Assembly (NCBI RefSeq): GCF_019578655.1
Contig: NC_063259.1
Span: 16,892,489 to 16,956,488, forward strand
Source of the DNA: Ricinus communis
Taxonomy: Eukaryota > Streptophyta > Magnoliopsida > Malpighiales > Euphorbiaceae
Direction of reading: 5' to 3'
DNA length: 64,000 bases
Position numbers and translations under genes: made by a program. Shown here piece after piece: positions 10,741-25,356 of this stretch. Under the pieces are notes generated by a model. It searched no databases. It was not told the DNA's origin and saw only the letters and a list, made by a program, of their open reading frames with translations. Position 1 is the first letter of the stretch; every line of letters begins with the position of its first letter.

Positions 10741-12640
10741 AAAACAACCAAGTAAATAGAGTATGTTTGTCGAAATAAGAAAATAACTTCGTAAAAGGTG
10801 TATATTTTTGAATTTGAGAAAACGACCCCGTAGAAGTGGTATATTTATCAATATAAGAAAATAACTCCGTAAAATGTGTATATTTACAAATTTGAGAAAA
10901 CTACCCCGTAGTAGTGGTATATTTATCGATATAAGAAAATAACCCCGTAAAACGTGTATATTTATGAATTTGAGAAAACAACCTCATAAATGGAATTTAT
11001 TTGTCGATATAAGAAAATAACCTCGTAAACGTGTATATTTATGAATTTGAGAAAACAACCCCATAATAGTGCTAATAATTTAATATGAGAAAACGACCCC
11101 GTAAAAAAGGTATATTTATAAAAATAAGAAAATAACTCCATAAAACGTGTATATTTATGAATTTGAGAAAACGACCCTGTGGAAGTGGTAGATTTATAAA
11201 TATAAGAAAATAATTCCGTAAAACATGTATATTTATAAATAAGATAAAACATCCCCTTAATAGAGCTAATAATTTAACGTGAGAAAACGACCCCGTAAAA
11301 GTGGTATATTTATCAATATAAGAAAATAACTCCGTAAAACGGGTATATTTATGAAGTTAAGAAAACGACATCGTAAATGGAGTATATTTGTCGATATAAG
11401 AAAATAACCTCATAAAACGTGTATATTAATGAAATTAAGAAAACAGCCCCATTATAGTGCTGATAATTTAATATGAGAAGACGACCACGTAAAAGTGGTA
11501 TATTTATCAAAACAAGAAAATAACCCCATAAAACATGTAAATTTATGAATTTGAGAAAACGACTCCGTAGAAGTAGTATATTTATCCATATAAGAAATAC
11601 CTCGTACAACGTGTATATTTATGAATTTGAGAAAACAACCCCATAATAGTGCTAATAATTTAATATCAGAATACGACCCCGTAAAAGTGGTGTATTTATT
11701 AATATAAGAAAATAACTCGTAAAACGTGTATATTCATAAATTTGAGTAAACAACCCCATAATAGTGCTAATAATTTATATGAGAGAACGACCGAGTAAAA
11801 GTGGCATCTATATCAATATAACAAAAATAACCCCGTAAAACGTGTATATTTATAAATTTGAGAAAGCAACCCCATAATAGTGCTAATAATTTAATATGAG
11901 AAAACGACCCCGTAAAATGTGTATATCTATAAATAAGATAAAACGTCCCCATAATAGTAATAATAATTTAACATGAGAAAACGACCCCGTAAATGTGGTA
12001 TATTTATCAATATAAAAAAATAACTTCGTAAAACGTGTATATTTATGAATTTAAGTAAACGACCATGTACATGGAGTATATTTGTCGATATAAGAAAATA
12101 ACCTCATAAAACGTGTATATTAATAAATTTGAGAAAACAACCCCATAATAGTGCTAATAATTTAATATGAGAAAACGACCCGAAAAAATGGTATATTTAT
12201 CAAAATAAGAAAATAACTCCGTTGAACATGTATATTTTTGAATTTGAGAAAACGACTCCGTAGAAGTGGTATATTTATTAATATAAGAAAATAACCCCGT
12301 TAAACGTGTATATTTATGAATTTGAGAAAATGACCCCATAGTAGTGGTATATTTATCGATATAAGAAAATAACCTTGTAAAACGTGTATATTTATGTATT
12401 TGAGAAAACAACCCCATAATAGTGCTAATAATTTAATATGAGAAAACGACCCCGTAAAACTGGTATATATATCAATATAAGAAAATAACCCCGTAAAATG
12501 TGTATATTGATGAATTTGAGAAAAGGACCCCGTAGGAGTGGTATATTTATCAATTTAAAAAAATAACTCCATAAAATGTGTATATTTATAAATTTGAGAA
12601 AACGACCACACAATACTGCTAATAATTTAATATGAGAAAA
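10741..12640 (+). repeat. 39-bp satellite, forward block with about 195-bp higher-order unit
   Basis: The marker monomer GTGCTAATAATTT returns at roughly 11070, 11269, 11460, 11660, 11770, 11886, 11965, 12150, 12425 and 12620. Most spacings are near 195 bp (five monomers), others near 117 or 78 bp (three or two monomers). The monomer types with AGTAGTGTAATTGCGA and CTTAAATGGGTTAATTTTA, which are regular parts of the unit elsewhere, are missing here. This is therefore a locally distinct subfamily. Confidence 0.85.
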
Positions 12641-15600
12641 ATAACCTGCGTAAGTGGTATGTTACTAACAATATAAGAAATAACTCAGAAACGTTTATAT
12701 TTTGGGGAATTCCGAGAAAACAACCTCATAGAAAGTGGTTTATTTATCAATATAAGAAAATAACATCGTAAAATACGGGGATATCTATCAACTGAAGAAA
12801 ATAACCAAGTAATTTTGGTATATTTGTGAGTATGAGAAAACAACCCTTTAAATTGGTTAATTTTATAATATGAGAAAACAACCCCGTAAAAGGGGTATAT
12901 TTGTCGATCTAAGAAAATAACCTCGTAAAACGTGTAAATTTATGTATTTGATAAAACAATCCTATAATAGTGCTAATAATTTAATATGAGAAAACAACCC
13001 CACAAAAGTGGTATATTTATCAATATAAGAAAATAACCCCGTAAGACGTGTATATTTATGAATATGAGAAAACAACCCCTTAAAAGTAGTGTAATTGTGA
13101 GTCTGAGAAAACTGCCTCGTGGAAGGGGTAAATTTTTTAATATGAGAAAATAACCCCGTAAGAGGAGTATCTTTATAAATATTAGAGAACAACCCCATAA
13201 TACGGCGATATTTAACAATCGGAGAAAATAACCTCGTAATTTTAGTATATTTATGAGTATGAGAAAACAACCCTTTAAATGGGTTAATTTTATAATATGA
13301 GAATACAACCTCGTAACAGGGGTATATTTGTCGATATAAGAATATAACCCCGTAAAACGTGTGAATTTATGAATTTGACAAGACAACCACATAATAGTGC
13401 TAATAATTTAATATGAGAAAACGACCTCGTAAAAGTGTTATATTTATCAATATGAGAAAATAATCTTGTAAAGCGTGTATATTTATGAATCTGAGAAAAC
13501 AACCCCAGTAAAATAGTAAATTGCGTAGTCGAGAAAAATACCTCAGAAGGGATAAATTTTTAATATGAGAACAATTAGTAATACGGGATATTTATCAATC
13601 GGAAAATAACTGCAATTTTGTATATTTGTAGATTTAGAAAACAACCCCTGCTAAAGCGTGTATATTTGTCGACATAAGAAAATAACCCCGTAAAACGTGT
13701 AAATTTATGAATTTCTCAAAACAACCCCATAATAGTGCTAGTAATGTAATATGAGAAAACGACCACCTAAAAGTGGTATATTTATTAATATAAGAAAATA
13801 ACCGAGCAAAACGTGTATATTAATGAATATGAGAAAAAAATCTCTAAAAGTAGTGTAATTGTGAGTATGAGAAAACAACTTCATAAAAGGGGTAAATTTT
13901 TTAATATGAGAAAATAATAACCTCGTAATTTTCGTATATTGTTTAGCACGAGAAAACAACCCTCTAAATGGGTTAAATTTATAATATAAGAAAACAATCC
14001 CGTAACAGGGAGTATATTTGTCGATATAAGAAATTATCTCGTAAAACGTGTAAATTTATGAATATGACAAAACAACCCCATAATAGTGCTAATAATTTAA
14101 TATGAGAAAATGACCCCGTAAAAGTGGTATATTTATCAATATATGAAAATAATCCCGTAAAACGTGTATATTTATAAATATGAGAAAACAACCCTGTAAA
14201 AGTAGTGTAATTGCGAATCTGAGAAAACAGCTTCGTAGAAGGGGTAAATTTTTTAATATGCGAAAACAACCCTGTAAGAGGAATATATTTATAAATATTA
14301 GAAAGCAATTCCGTAATACGGTAATGTTATTAGTCGGAGAATATAACTTCGTAATTTTGATATATTTATGAGTATTGGAGAACAACCCCTTAAATGGTTT
14401 AATTTTATAGTAGGAGAAAATAACCCCGTAAAAGGGGTATATTTGTCGATATAAGAAAATAACTCCGTAAAACGTGTAAATTTATGAATTTGACAAAACA
14501 ACCCCATAATAATTCTAATAATTTAATATGAGAAAATAACCCCGTAAAACATGGTATATTTGTTAATATAAAAAAATAACCTCGCAAAAACGTGTATATT
14601 AATGAATGTAAGAAAATAATCCCATAAAAGTAGTGTAATTCCGAGTCTGAGAAAACAGCCTCGTAGAAGAGGTAAGTTTTTTAATATGAGAAAAAACCCT
14701 GTAAGAGGGGTATATTTATAAATATTAGAAAACAAACCCGTAATACGGGATATTTATGAATCGGAGAATATAACCCCATAATTTTGGTTTATCTGTGAGC
14801 ATGAAAAAGAACCCCTTAAATGGGTTAATTTTAGAGTATGCGAAAACAACGACGTAAAATGGGAATATTAGTCGATATAAGAAAATAATCTTGTAAGCGT
14901 GTAAATTTATGAATTTGACAGAACAACCCCATAGTAGTGCCAATAATTTAATATGAGAAAACGATCCCATAAATGTGGTATATTTATCAAAATAAGAAAA
15001 TAACCCCGCAAAATGTGTATATTTATGAATATGAGAAAATAACACCGTAAAACGTATATATTTATAAATATTAGAAAACAACCCCGTAATACGGGAATAT
15101 TTATCAATCGGTGAATATAACCCCGTAATATGTATTTGTGAGTATGGGAAAACAACCACTTAAATGGATTAATTTTAGAGAATTAGAAAACAACCCCATA
15201 AAAGGGATATATTTATTGATATAAGAAAATAGCTCCGTAAAATGTGTAAATTTATTAATCTGACAAAACAACCCCATAATAGTGCTAACAATTTAATATG
15301 AGAAAACGACTCCATAAAAGTGTTATATTTATCATATAAGAAAATAACCCCGTACAATCTGTATATTTACGAATATGAGAAAACAACCCCGTAAAAGTAG
15401 TGTAATTGCTAGTCTGAGAAAACGGGCTTGTAGAAGGGGTAAATTTTTTAATATGAGAAAATAACCCCGTAAGAGGGGTATATTAATAAATATTAAAAAA
15501 ACCCCGCAATACGGGAATATTTATCAATCAGAGAAAAAACTCTGTAATTTTGGTATATTTGGGAGTATGGAGAAACAACCCCTTGAATCAGAAAATAAAT

Positions 15601-18600
15601 ATGTAAATAAGGTATATTTGTCCATATAAGAAAATAACCCCATAAAACGTGTAAATTTATGAATTGGACAAAACAACCCCATAATAGTGCTAATAATTTA
15701 TTATGAGAAAACTACCCCGTAAAAGTGGTATATTTATCAATATAAGAAAATAATCCCGTAAAACGTGTATATTTATGAATCTGAGAAAACAACCCCGTAA
15801 AAGTAGTGTAATTACAGGTCTAAGAAAACAACTTCATAGAAGAGATAAATTTTTTAATATGAGAAAATAACCCCGTAATACGATAATATTTATCAATCGG
15901 AGAAAATAACCCCGTTATTTTAGTATATTTGTGAGTACAAGAAAACAACCCTTTAAATGGGTTAATTTTATAATATGAGAAAACAACCCCGTTAAAGTGG
16001 TATATTTATCGATATAAGAAAATAACTCCGTAAAATGTGTATATTTATGTATCTGAAAATAGAACTCCGTAAAAATAGTCTAATTGCGAGTATGAGAAAA
16101 CAGCCTCGTAGAAGGGGTATATATTTTAATATGAGAAAACAATCCCGTAATACGAGGATATTTATCAATAGGAGAAAATAATCCCATAATTTTGGTTTAT
16201 TTGTGAGTATGAGAAAATAACCCCTTAAATGGGTTAATTTTATAATATGAGAAAATAACCCCGTAAAACGTATATGTTTATATATCTGAAATTAGAACCC
16301 CGTAAAAATAGTGTAATTACGAGTTTGAGAAAACATCCTCGTAGAAGGGGTAAATTTTTTAATATGAGGAAAGAACCCCGTAATAAGGGGATATTTATCA
16401 ATCGGAGAAAAAAACCTAGTAATTTTTGTATATTTGTGAGTATGAGAAAACAACCCCTTAAATGGGTTAATTTTATAATATGAGAAAACAACCCCGTAAA
16501 AAGGGTGTATTTGTCGATATAAGAAATTAATCCGGTAAAACGTTTAAATTTATGAATCTGACAAAATAACTCCATAATAGTGCTAATAATTTAATATGAG
16601 AAAACGTCCTCGTAAAAGTGGTGTATTTATTGATATAAGAAAATAATCCCGTAAAAAACGTGTATATTTATGAATCTGAGAAAACAACCCTGTAAAAGTA
16701 GTGTAATTGCGAGTTTGAGAAAACAGCCTCGTAAAAAGGGTATATATATTTCAATATGAGAAACCAACCCCATAATACGGGGATATTTATCAATAGGAGA
16801 AAATAACCTCGTAATTTTGGTTTATTTGTGAGTATAAGAAAACAACCCCTTAAATGGGTTAATTTTATAATATGAGAAAACAACCCCATTAAATTGGTAT
16901 ATTTATTGATATAAGAAAATAACCCCGTAAAATATGTATATTTATGTATCTGGAAATAGAACCCCGTAAAAATAGTGTAATTGCGAGTTTGAGAAAACAT
17001 CCTCGTAGAAGGGGTAAATTTTTTAATATGAGAAAACAACTCCGTAATAAGGGGATATTTATCGATCGGAGAAAATAGCCTAGTAATTTTGGTATATTTG
17101 TGAGTATGAGAAAAGAACCCCTTAAATGGGTTAATTTTATAATATGAAAAACTACCCGTAAAAGGGGTATATTTGTCTAAGAAAATAATCCGGTAAAACA
17201 TTTAAATTTATGAATCAGACAAAACAACTCCATAATAGTGCTAATAATTTAATATGAGAAAACGACCTCGTAAAAGTGGTATATTTATTGATATAAGAAA
17301 ATAATCCTGTAAAACGTGTATATTTATGAATCTGAGAAAATAACCCCGTAAAAGTAGTGTAATTGCGAATATGAGAAAACAGCCTCGTATAAGGGGTATA
17401 TATATTTTAATATAAGAAAATAACCCTGTAATATGGGGATATTTATCAATAGGAGAACATAACCTCCTAATTTTTGTTTATTTGTGAGTATGAGAAAACA
17501 ACCCCTTAAATGGGTTAATTTTATAATATGAGAAAAAAACCCCGTTAAAGGGGTATATTTGTTGACGTAGGAAAATAATCCCGTAAAACGTGTAAATTTA
17601 TGAATTTGACAAAACAACCCCATAATAGTGCTAATAATGTAATATGAGAAAACGACCCCGTAAAAGTGGTATATTTATAAATATAAGAAAATAACCCCGT
17701 AAAACTTGTATATTTATGAATATGAGAAGAAAACCTTGTAAAAGTAGTGTAATTGTGAGTCTTAGAAAACAACCTAGTAGAAGGGGTAAATTTTTTAATA
17801 TGAGAAAATATCCCCGTATGAGAAGTATAATTATAAATATTAGAAAACAACTCCGTAATATGGTGATATTTATCATCTGGGAGAATAATCCCGTGATTTT
17901 AGTATTTTTTTAGCACGAGAAAACAACTCTTTAAATGGATTAATTTTATAAGATGAGAAAACAATCCCGTAACAGGGATATATTTCTCGATATAAGAAAA
18001 TAATACCATAAAACGTGTAAATTTATGAATTTTAAAAAACAATCCCAAAATAGTGCTAATAATTAAATTTGATAAAATGACCTCGTAAAAGTGGAATATT
18101 TATCAATATAAGAAAATAACCCCGTAAAACGTATATATTTATGAATATGAGAAAACAACCTCGTAAAAGTAGTGTAATTGCGAGTCTGAGAAAACAGCCT
18201 TGTAGAAGGGGTAAATTTTTTAATATGCAAAAACAACCCTGTAAGAGGAGTATATTTATAAATATTAGAAAACAATCCCGTAACACAACGATATTTATCA
18301 ATCGGAGAATATAACCCCGTAATTTTGGTATATTTGTGAGTATCGGAGAACAACCACTTAATGGGTTACTTTTAGAGTAGGAGAAAACAACCCCGTAAAA
18401 GGGATATATTTGTTGATATAAGAAAATAACCCCGTAAAACGTGTAAATTTATAAATTTGAAAAAACAAGCCCATAATATTGCTAATAATTCCATATGACA
18501 AAACGTCCCCGTAAAAGTAGTATATTTATCGATATAAGAAAATAACTCCGTAAAACGTGTAAATTTATAAATTTTACAAAATAATTTCAAAATAGTGCTA

Positions 18601-21600
18601 ATAATTTAATATGAGAAGACGACCCCGTAAAAGTGGTATATTTATCAATATAAGAAAATAACTCCGTAAAACGTGTATATTTATCAATCGGAGAAAACTA
18701 CCACGTAAAAATAGTGTAATTGCGAGTCTCGAGAAACAGCCTCGTAGAAGGGATAAATTTTTAATATGAGAAAACAACCCCTTCATGCGAGAAAATAATC
18801 GAAGAAAATAATCCCGTAATTTTGGTATATTTGTGAGTATGAGAAAACAACCACTTAAATGGGTTAATTTTATAATATGAGAAAGCAACCCCGTTAAAGG
18901 GGTATATTTGTCGATATAAGAAAATAACCCCGTAAAATGTGTAAATTTATAAATTTTAAAAAACAAGCCCATAATAGTAATAATAATTCCATATGAGAAA
19001 ACGCCCCCGTAAAAGTAGTATATTTATCAATATAAGAAAATAACCCCATAAAATATGTATATTTATGAATCTGAGAAAACAATCCCGTAAAAGTAGTGTA
19101 ATTGCGAGTCTGAGAAAACAGCCTCGTAAAAGGGGTAAATTTTTTAATATGCAAAAACAACCCTGTAAGAGGAGTATATTTATAAATATTAGAAAACAAC
19201 CCCGTAATACGCGATATTTAACAATCAAAGAAAATAACCCTGCAATTTATATATATTTGTGAGTTCCGGAGAATAACCCCTTAGATAGGTTAATTTTAGA
19301 GTAGGAGAAAACAACCCCGTAAAAGGGGTATATTTGTCGATATAAGAAAATAACCTCGTAAAACGTGTAAATTTATAAATTTGACAAAAGAACCCCATAA
19401 TGCTAATAATTTAATATGAGAAAACAACCCCGTAATACAGGGATATTTATAAATCGGAGAAAATAACCTCGTAATTTTGGTATATTTGTGAGTTTGGGAA
19501 GACAACCCTTAAATGGGTTAATTTTATAATATGAGAAAACAACCCTGTAAAAGGGGTATATTTATCGATATAAAAAGTAACCCCGTAAAATGTGTAAATT
19601 TATGAATGTGACAAAACAACCCCATAATAGTGCTAATAATTTAATATGAGAAAATGACCCCGTAAAAGTGGTATATTTATCAATATAAGAAATAACCTCG
19701 TAAAACGTAGTTATTTTTAATTATGAGAAAACAACCCCGTAAAAATAGTATAATTGCGAGTCTGAGAAAACAGCCTGGTAGAAAAGGTAAATCTTTTAAT
19801 ATGAGAAAACAACCCCGTAAGAGGAGTGTATTTATAAATATTAGAAAACAATCCCGTAATACGACGATATTTATCAATCAGAGAAACTAACCCCGTAATT
19901 GTAGTATATTTGTTAGAAGGAGAAAACAACCCTTTAGATGGATTAATTTTATAATATGAGAAACAACCACGTAAAAGGAGTATATTTGACGATATAAGAA
20001 AATAACTCCATAAAACGTGTAAATTTATGAGTTTTACAAAATAGCCCTAAAATAATGCTAATAATTTAATATAAGAAAATGACCCTGTAAAAGTGGTATA
20101 TTTATCAATGTAAGAAAATAACACCGTAAAACGTGTATATTCATAAATTTGAGAAAACAACCCCGTAATACGGTGATATTTATCAATCGGAGAAAATAAC
20201 CCCGTAATTTTGGTATATTTATGAGTATGAGAAAACAACCCCTTAAATGGGTTAATTTTATAATATGAGAAAACAACCCCGTTAATGTAGTATATTTGTT
20301 GATATCAGAAAATAATCCCGTAAAATGTGTAAATTTATAAATTTGACAAAACAATCCTAAAATAGTGCTAACAATTTAATATAAGAAAACGACCCCGTAA
20401 AAGTGGTATATTTATCAATGTAAGAAAATAACCTCGTAAATCGTATATATTTATGAATATGAAAAAACAACCCCGTAAAAGTAGTATAATTGCGAGTCTG
20501 AGAAAACAGCCTCGTAGAAGGGGTAAATTTTTAATATGAGAAAATAACCCGGTAAGAGGAGTATATTTATAAATATTAGAAAATAATCCCGTAATATGCG
20601 ATATTTATCACCCGGAGAAAATAACCCCATAAATTTAGTATATTTGTGAGTACAAGAAAACAACCCTTTAAATTGGTTAATTTTATAATATGATAAAACA
20701 ACCCCGTAACAGGGGTATATTTGTCGATATAAGAAAATAACCCCATAAAACTTGGAAAGTTATGGATTTGGCATAACAACCCCATAATAGTGCTAATAAT
20801 TTAATATGAGAAAACGACCCCTTAAAAGTGGTATATTTATCAATATAAGAAAATAACCTTATAAGACGTGTATATTTATTTATCTCAGAAAACAACCCCG
20901 TAAAAGTAGTGCAATTGCGAGTCTGAGAAAACAACAACGTAAAAGTAGTGCAATTGCGAGTCTGAGAAAACAGCCTCGTAGAAGGGATAAATTTTTTAAT
21001 ATGACAAAACAACGACGTAAGAGGGATATATTTATAAATATTAGAAAAAAAACCCGTAATACGGTGATATTTATCAATCGGAGAATATAACCCCGTAATT
21101 TTGGTATATTTGTGAGTATGGAAAATAACCCCTTAAATGGGTTAATTTTAGAGTATGAGAAAATAACCCCATAATAGTGCTAATAATTTAATATGAGAAA
21201 ATGACTCCGTAAAAGTGGTATATTTATCAATATAAGAAAATAACCCTGTAAAACGTGTATATTTATTAATCTGAGAAAACAACTTCGTAAAAGTAGTGTA
21301 ATTGCGAGTCTGAGAAAACAGCCTCATAGAAGAGGTAAATTATTTAATATGACAAAACAACCACATAAGAGGGATATATTTATAAATATTAGAAAACAAC
21401 CTCGTAATACGGTGATATTTATCAATAGGAGAATATAACCCCGTAATTTTGGTATATTTATGAGTATGGAAAAACAACCCCTTAAATGGGTTAATTTTAG
21501 AGTATGAGAAAACAACCGCATAAAAGGAGTATATTTGTCGATATTAGAAAATAACCTCGTATAGCGTGTAAATTCATGAATTTGACAAAACAACCCCATA

Positions 21601-22412
21601 ATTGTGCTAATAATTTAATATGAGAGAACGACTTAGTAAAAGTGGTATATTTATCAATATAAGAAAATAACTCTGTAAAACGTATATATTTATGAAACTG
21701 AGAAAACAACCCCGCAAAAGTAGTGTAATTGCGAATATGAGAAAACAGCCTCGTAGAAGTGGTAAATTTTTTAATATGAGAAAACAACCCCGTAAGAGGG
21801 ATATATTTATAAATATTAGAGAACAACCCCGTAATACGGGGATATTTGTAATCGAAAGAAAATAACCCCATAATTTTGGTATATTTGTGAGTATGAAAAA
21901 ACAACCCTTTAAATGGGTTAATTTTATAATATGAGAAAACAACCCCATAACAGGGGTATATTTGACTGTATAAGAAAATAATCCCGTAAACGTTTAAATT
22001 TATGAATTTGACAACAGAACCCCATAATAGTGCTAATAATTTAATATGAGAAAACGACCCGTAAAAGTGGTATATCAATATAACAAAATAACCCCGTAAA
22101 ACATGTATATTGATGAATCTCAGAAAATAACCCTGTAAAATTAGTGCAATTGTTAGTATGAGAAAATAGCCTCATAGAAGGGGTGAATTTTTTAATACAA
22201 GAATACAACCCCGTAATACGGGGATATTTATCAATCGGAGAAAATAATCCCGTCATTTTGGTATATTTGTGAGTATGAGAAAACAACCCCTTAAATAGGA
22301 TAATTTTATAATATGAGAAAACAACCCCGTAAAAGGGGTATATTTGTCGATATAAGAAAATAACCCCGTAAAACTTGTATATTTATGAATTTGAAAAAAA
22401 AAACAACCCTAT
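12641..22412 (+). repeat. 39-bp satellite, forward block with 11-monomer (about 429-bp) units
   Basis: About 9.8 kb of forward array. The marker monomer with CCATAATAGTGCTAATAATTT returns mostly at 390-430 bp (for example near 17235, 17630, 18055, 18483 and, later, 20790, 21180, 21610, 22030); about 425 bp is commonest, which fits eleven monomers. The usual order after the marker is: AAAGTGGTATATTTATCA, AAACGTGTATATTTATGA, AAAGTAGTGTAATTGCGA, GAAGGGGTAAATTTTTTAA, GAGGGGTATATTTATAAA, ATACGGGGATATTTATCA, ATTTTGGTATATTTGTGA, AATGGGTTAATTTTATAA, AAAGGGGTATATTTGTCG, AAACGTGTAAATTTATGA. Some units lack one or more monomers. A patch at about 13505-13640 has many small deletions. Long open frames on the minus strand follow from the 39 = 3 x 13 period and are not genes. 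Confidence 0.9.
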
Positions 22413-25356
22413 TGTAACACCCGAAATTTTTTTTTTATATATATTTAATAATGAGTGTTTTTATTTAAGTTAATTTTAGCTTTATTTTTATTGGGTTTAA
22501 TTTGAAATGATTTAATGAAAAATTTAATATTAATCAAATAAATGAGTTATTTTCTATACCCAATTAGTTTGAAATTTTAAGAAATTATTCAAGTAAATTA
22601 TTTGAGAAATGATTATATTTTGGTTATTCAAAATTTTCCCAAATGCATATTTATATAAGTAAAATTATATATTGGAAAATTTTGGAAGAAATTATAAAGG
22701 ATGTTTTTATAAAAGAATTTTGGGAGAATTGGTATTATAATTGATTAGTAGTATTAAATTTTAAGTTGGAAATTGATTATTTAATTTAATTGTGTGTAGG
22801 ATTTAATCGAGGATTATTTTGGAATAAGGATTAAAAGTATAATTTTATTTTTATGGGGTTTTAATGGAAATTTGTGAGTTTGGTATTTTCGTAAATAAAT
22901 ATGTCGGTCAGGGGTATTTTTGTAATTGTGTATTTTCAATAATTGATTTGGCCCAAATTAAATAGTTAGGGGCTTAATTGAAAGGCTAAAAAGAAGTTCG
23001 GGGTCAAATTGGAATTCGCAGGATGAAATTGTAAGTAATTAAGAAAGTTGAGGGACCAAATTGTAATAAGAAAAGTTCAGGGGTCAAATGTCGATATTGA
23101 AGGGAAAGAAATCGGGAAGAAGAGAGGAAGAGAGAGAAAAAACGGGCCGCATGAAGAAGGAGGGAGCCGGTGTCGCGGTCGACCGCCTGGCGGCCGATCG
23201 CCGGGCGCGCGACAGCCGCGCAAGGCGCTCAAGGCGTTTACGAAGGCAGCGAAAGAATGGCAAAAAGCGGCAGCTGCGGAGCGCGAATCGCTGACGGTAG
23301 CGCCGGCCTGAAGCCGCTCCTACCGCTTCCGGTGGCCTTCCGAGCGATCTCGGTGGCGATCAACTCCCCTTGGAGAGAGCTTCCTTGGCGCAGCAAGGCT
23401 TGTTGGTGGTCGGAATCGAGATTCTCGGAGAGAGAAAATGGTGGCAAGAAAGTGGTTTTAGGCTTTTTCTACAGCTTTGCTCATGAGGATGGATGATCGG
23501 AGGATGTATCCCGTCTCTCCTCATCCTCAAGCTTCGCGATGGCACCGGCTGCGGCGATCGCTCGCTTTATGCGAATCGACGGCCGAGATCGTCCGCAAAT
23601 CTCTCGTGATGATCGGGTGTCGATCGAAAATCGAAGGTGGATCGCCTTCGCCGCTGTCAGGAGTCCGATGGTGTGTTCGGATCGCCGACGGACCCCGCCA
23701 CGGAGATGCAGTCGACCGAGCCATCGAGCGCTCTCAATTATCTTTAGCCCGTTAATTTTAGAAATTCTTGGTTTAATTGTGTCTATTGGATGGTATTGTG
23801 TATTTGATGATTTTGTGAGTCAAAATATTTGTCCTGCCGCTTGCCTCACTGTATTTTGATTAGAAACAGGTGCGAGTCTGGGAAATAAGTGAAGTTTGGG
23901 GACCCGAACTCCGTTGTTTAAATTGTTGGATATTTGAAGTGTTCTTCCGGCAGTCCTGGACCCGTTTTTACGGGGGGTAATGTTCGTGTTGGGGAGGTTC
24001 ACTGAATTTCGGTAGTTCCCGAGTCGAGATTCTTAGACAAATACCCTAGGAGTCTAGACCTAGGATTAAAGATCGATTGTTTCAAAGATTTTGATAAATT
24101 GTTTTCCGTGATTAGATCTGTCTGTTTGGCTCGCCCAACCGAGGCAACCGGAGCGTGAGCCCAGAGGTCGCCCAATTCGTGAGTTAAAGTCATTTAATCT
24201 GCGCTATTGCTAGTCCGATTTTAATATGCTATTTAGAATTTGTGCTTAATATGATTATTAGTATCGCAAAATAAATGATTTCACTTGATTATTAATATTT
24301 GAAATAATATAAATATTATTATTAGTATGTTATAATAAGACAAACGTTATTATTTTTCCCTCACAAATTGCACGTTATTTTACCTTAAATCTTTAATCTT
24401 CATTTCCGATATGTGTTGGTTGAGTTCATCGGATAATGATATTTATTATATGTGATGATTGCGAATTGGGAAATGTGGCTTGTAGAATATGTCACCAGTG
24501 GGTTACATCGTGACCGCGCGCGACCGGTAATGATTATGGACATAAGGTTATTATGGATTTGTTTGCCCCGATCGAGCATTGCTCTCTCAAGTCAGCTTGA
24601 TTGCCGAGTTAGGTCCCCGACGAGCGATGCTCTCTGGCCGGCTTATTTGGAATTCAAGTGTTCAGTCAAGGTAAGGACTGGACGAGTTTCCATTATGGAT
24701 TAAGAGAGCCAAAATGGTCGTTAGATTTTGGGGTTTAGGGTTCTACCGAGCCACTCATTCCGTGAAAGTAAAAATATATTTTTATTTATTCATTTATTAA
24801 TTTATTGTGGTATGATTATAATATGGATTGTATTTACGTGCATGGTTGATATTTTGATTCGAATGATTAATATTTTATGTGAAGGAAATAGTAGGGTATG
24901 ATTATAGTATGGTTTGATATACCGATTTGAATAATCTATGTTTTCCGAGAAGAAGCAATAGTCTCTAGATTATTTGATTTTAACTCACTCTAGACCGAGT
25001 CTCCATTTATGTTTTTTTTTCGTGACGGATCATAGTTCTCGACTTTATTCAAGAATCTGACTCCTTCATCATCGGGTGATGTATTTGATTTGGTATGTAA
25101 ATTGGTAAATCTTAGATTCTCCGCAGAGTAATAGTAGATGTATCGCTTGTAAATTTTCTCGAGTTTCGGGTCTCGCCTAGTTTTTCTCCGGGCATCAAGT
25201 ATTTATGTAGAATGTACTGTTAAGATAAAGTGTGGCTTTAATAATATTAATTTGAGATGAGATTTGTTTAAATCGCTGAGTGTCGCTACACGGGTTTCGG
25301 TGGCCTTAAGCCTACCCATTCCTTAAGCGTCATGTGCCCACGGTGGGGTCGTGACA
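22413..25356 (+). mobile_element. Solo LTR related to the Tekay-like 3' LTR (about 2.9 kb)
   Basis: The insert begins TGTAACACCC and ends GGGGTCGTGACA, and satellite flanks it on both sides. It shares its ends and several internal blocks with the LTR at 2460-4353, but it is about 1 kb longer and has a much more GC-rich centre (about 23150-23720). There is no polypurine tract, primer site or coding part next to it, so it is a solo LTR. The five bases on either side (CCTAT and AGTGG) do not match, so no target-site duplication is seen; aligned to the satellite unit, about 40 bp are missing between the flanks. Open frames inside it (for example 23048-23311 and 23539-23859) have no recognisable protein and are treated as chance frames in the GC-rich LTR. 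Confidence 0.85.

Noticed and set aside
4438..22286. Dozens of minus-strand open frames of 60-280 codons in the forward satellite
   Set aside because: They repeat the same 13-residue texts in all three frames, because the period is 39 bp. They start and stop at random points and follow the orientation of the satellite.
23048..23859. GC-rich open frames in the solo LTR that look like coding sequence
   Set aside because: Frames overlap on both strands, no family is recognisable, and the stretch corresponds in place to the GC-rich part of the other LTR.
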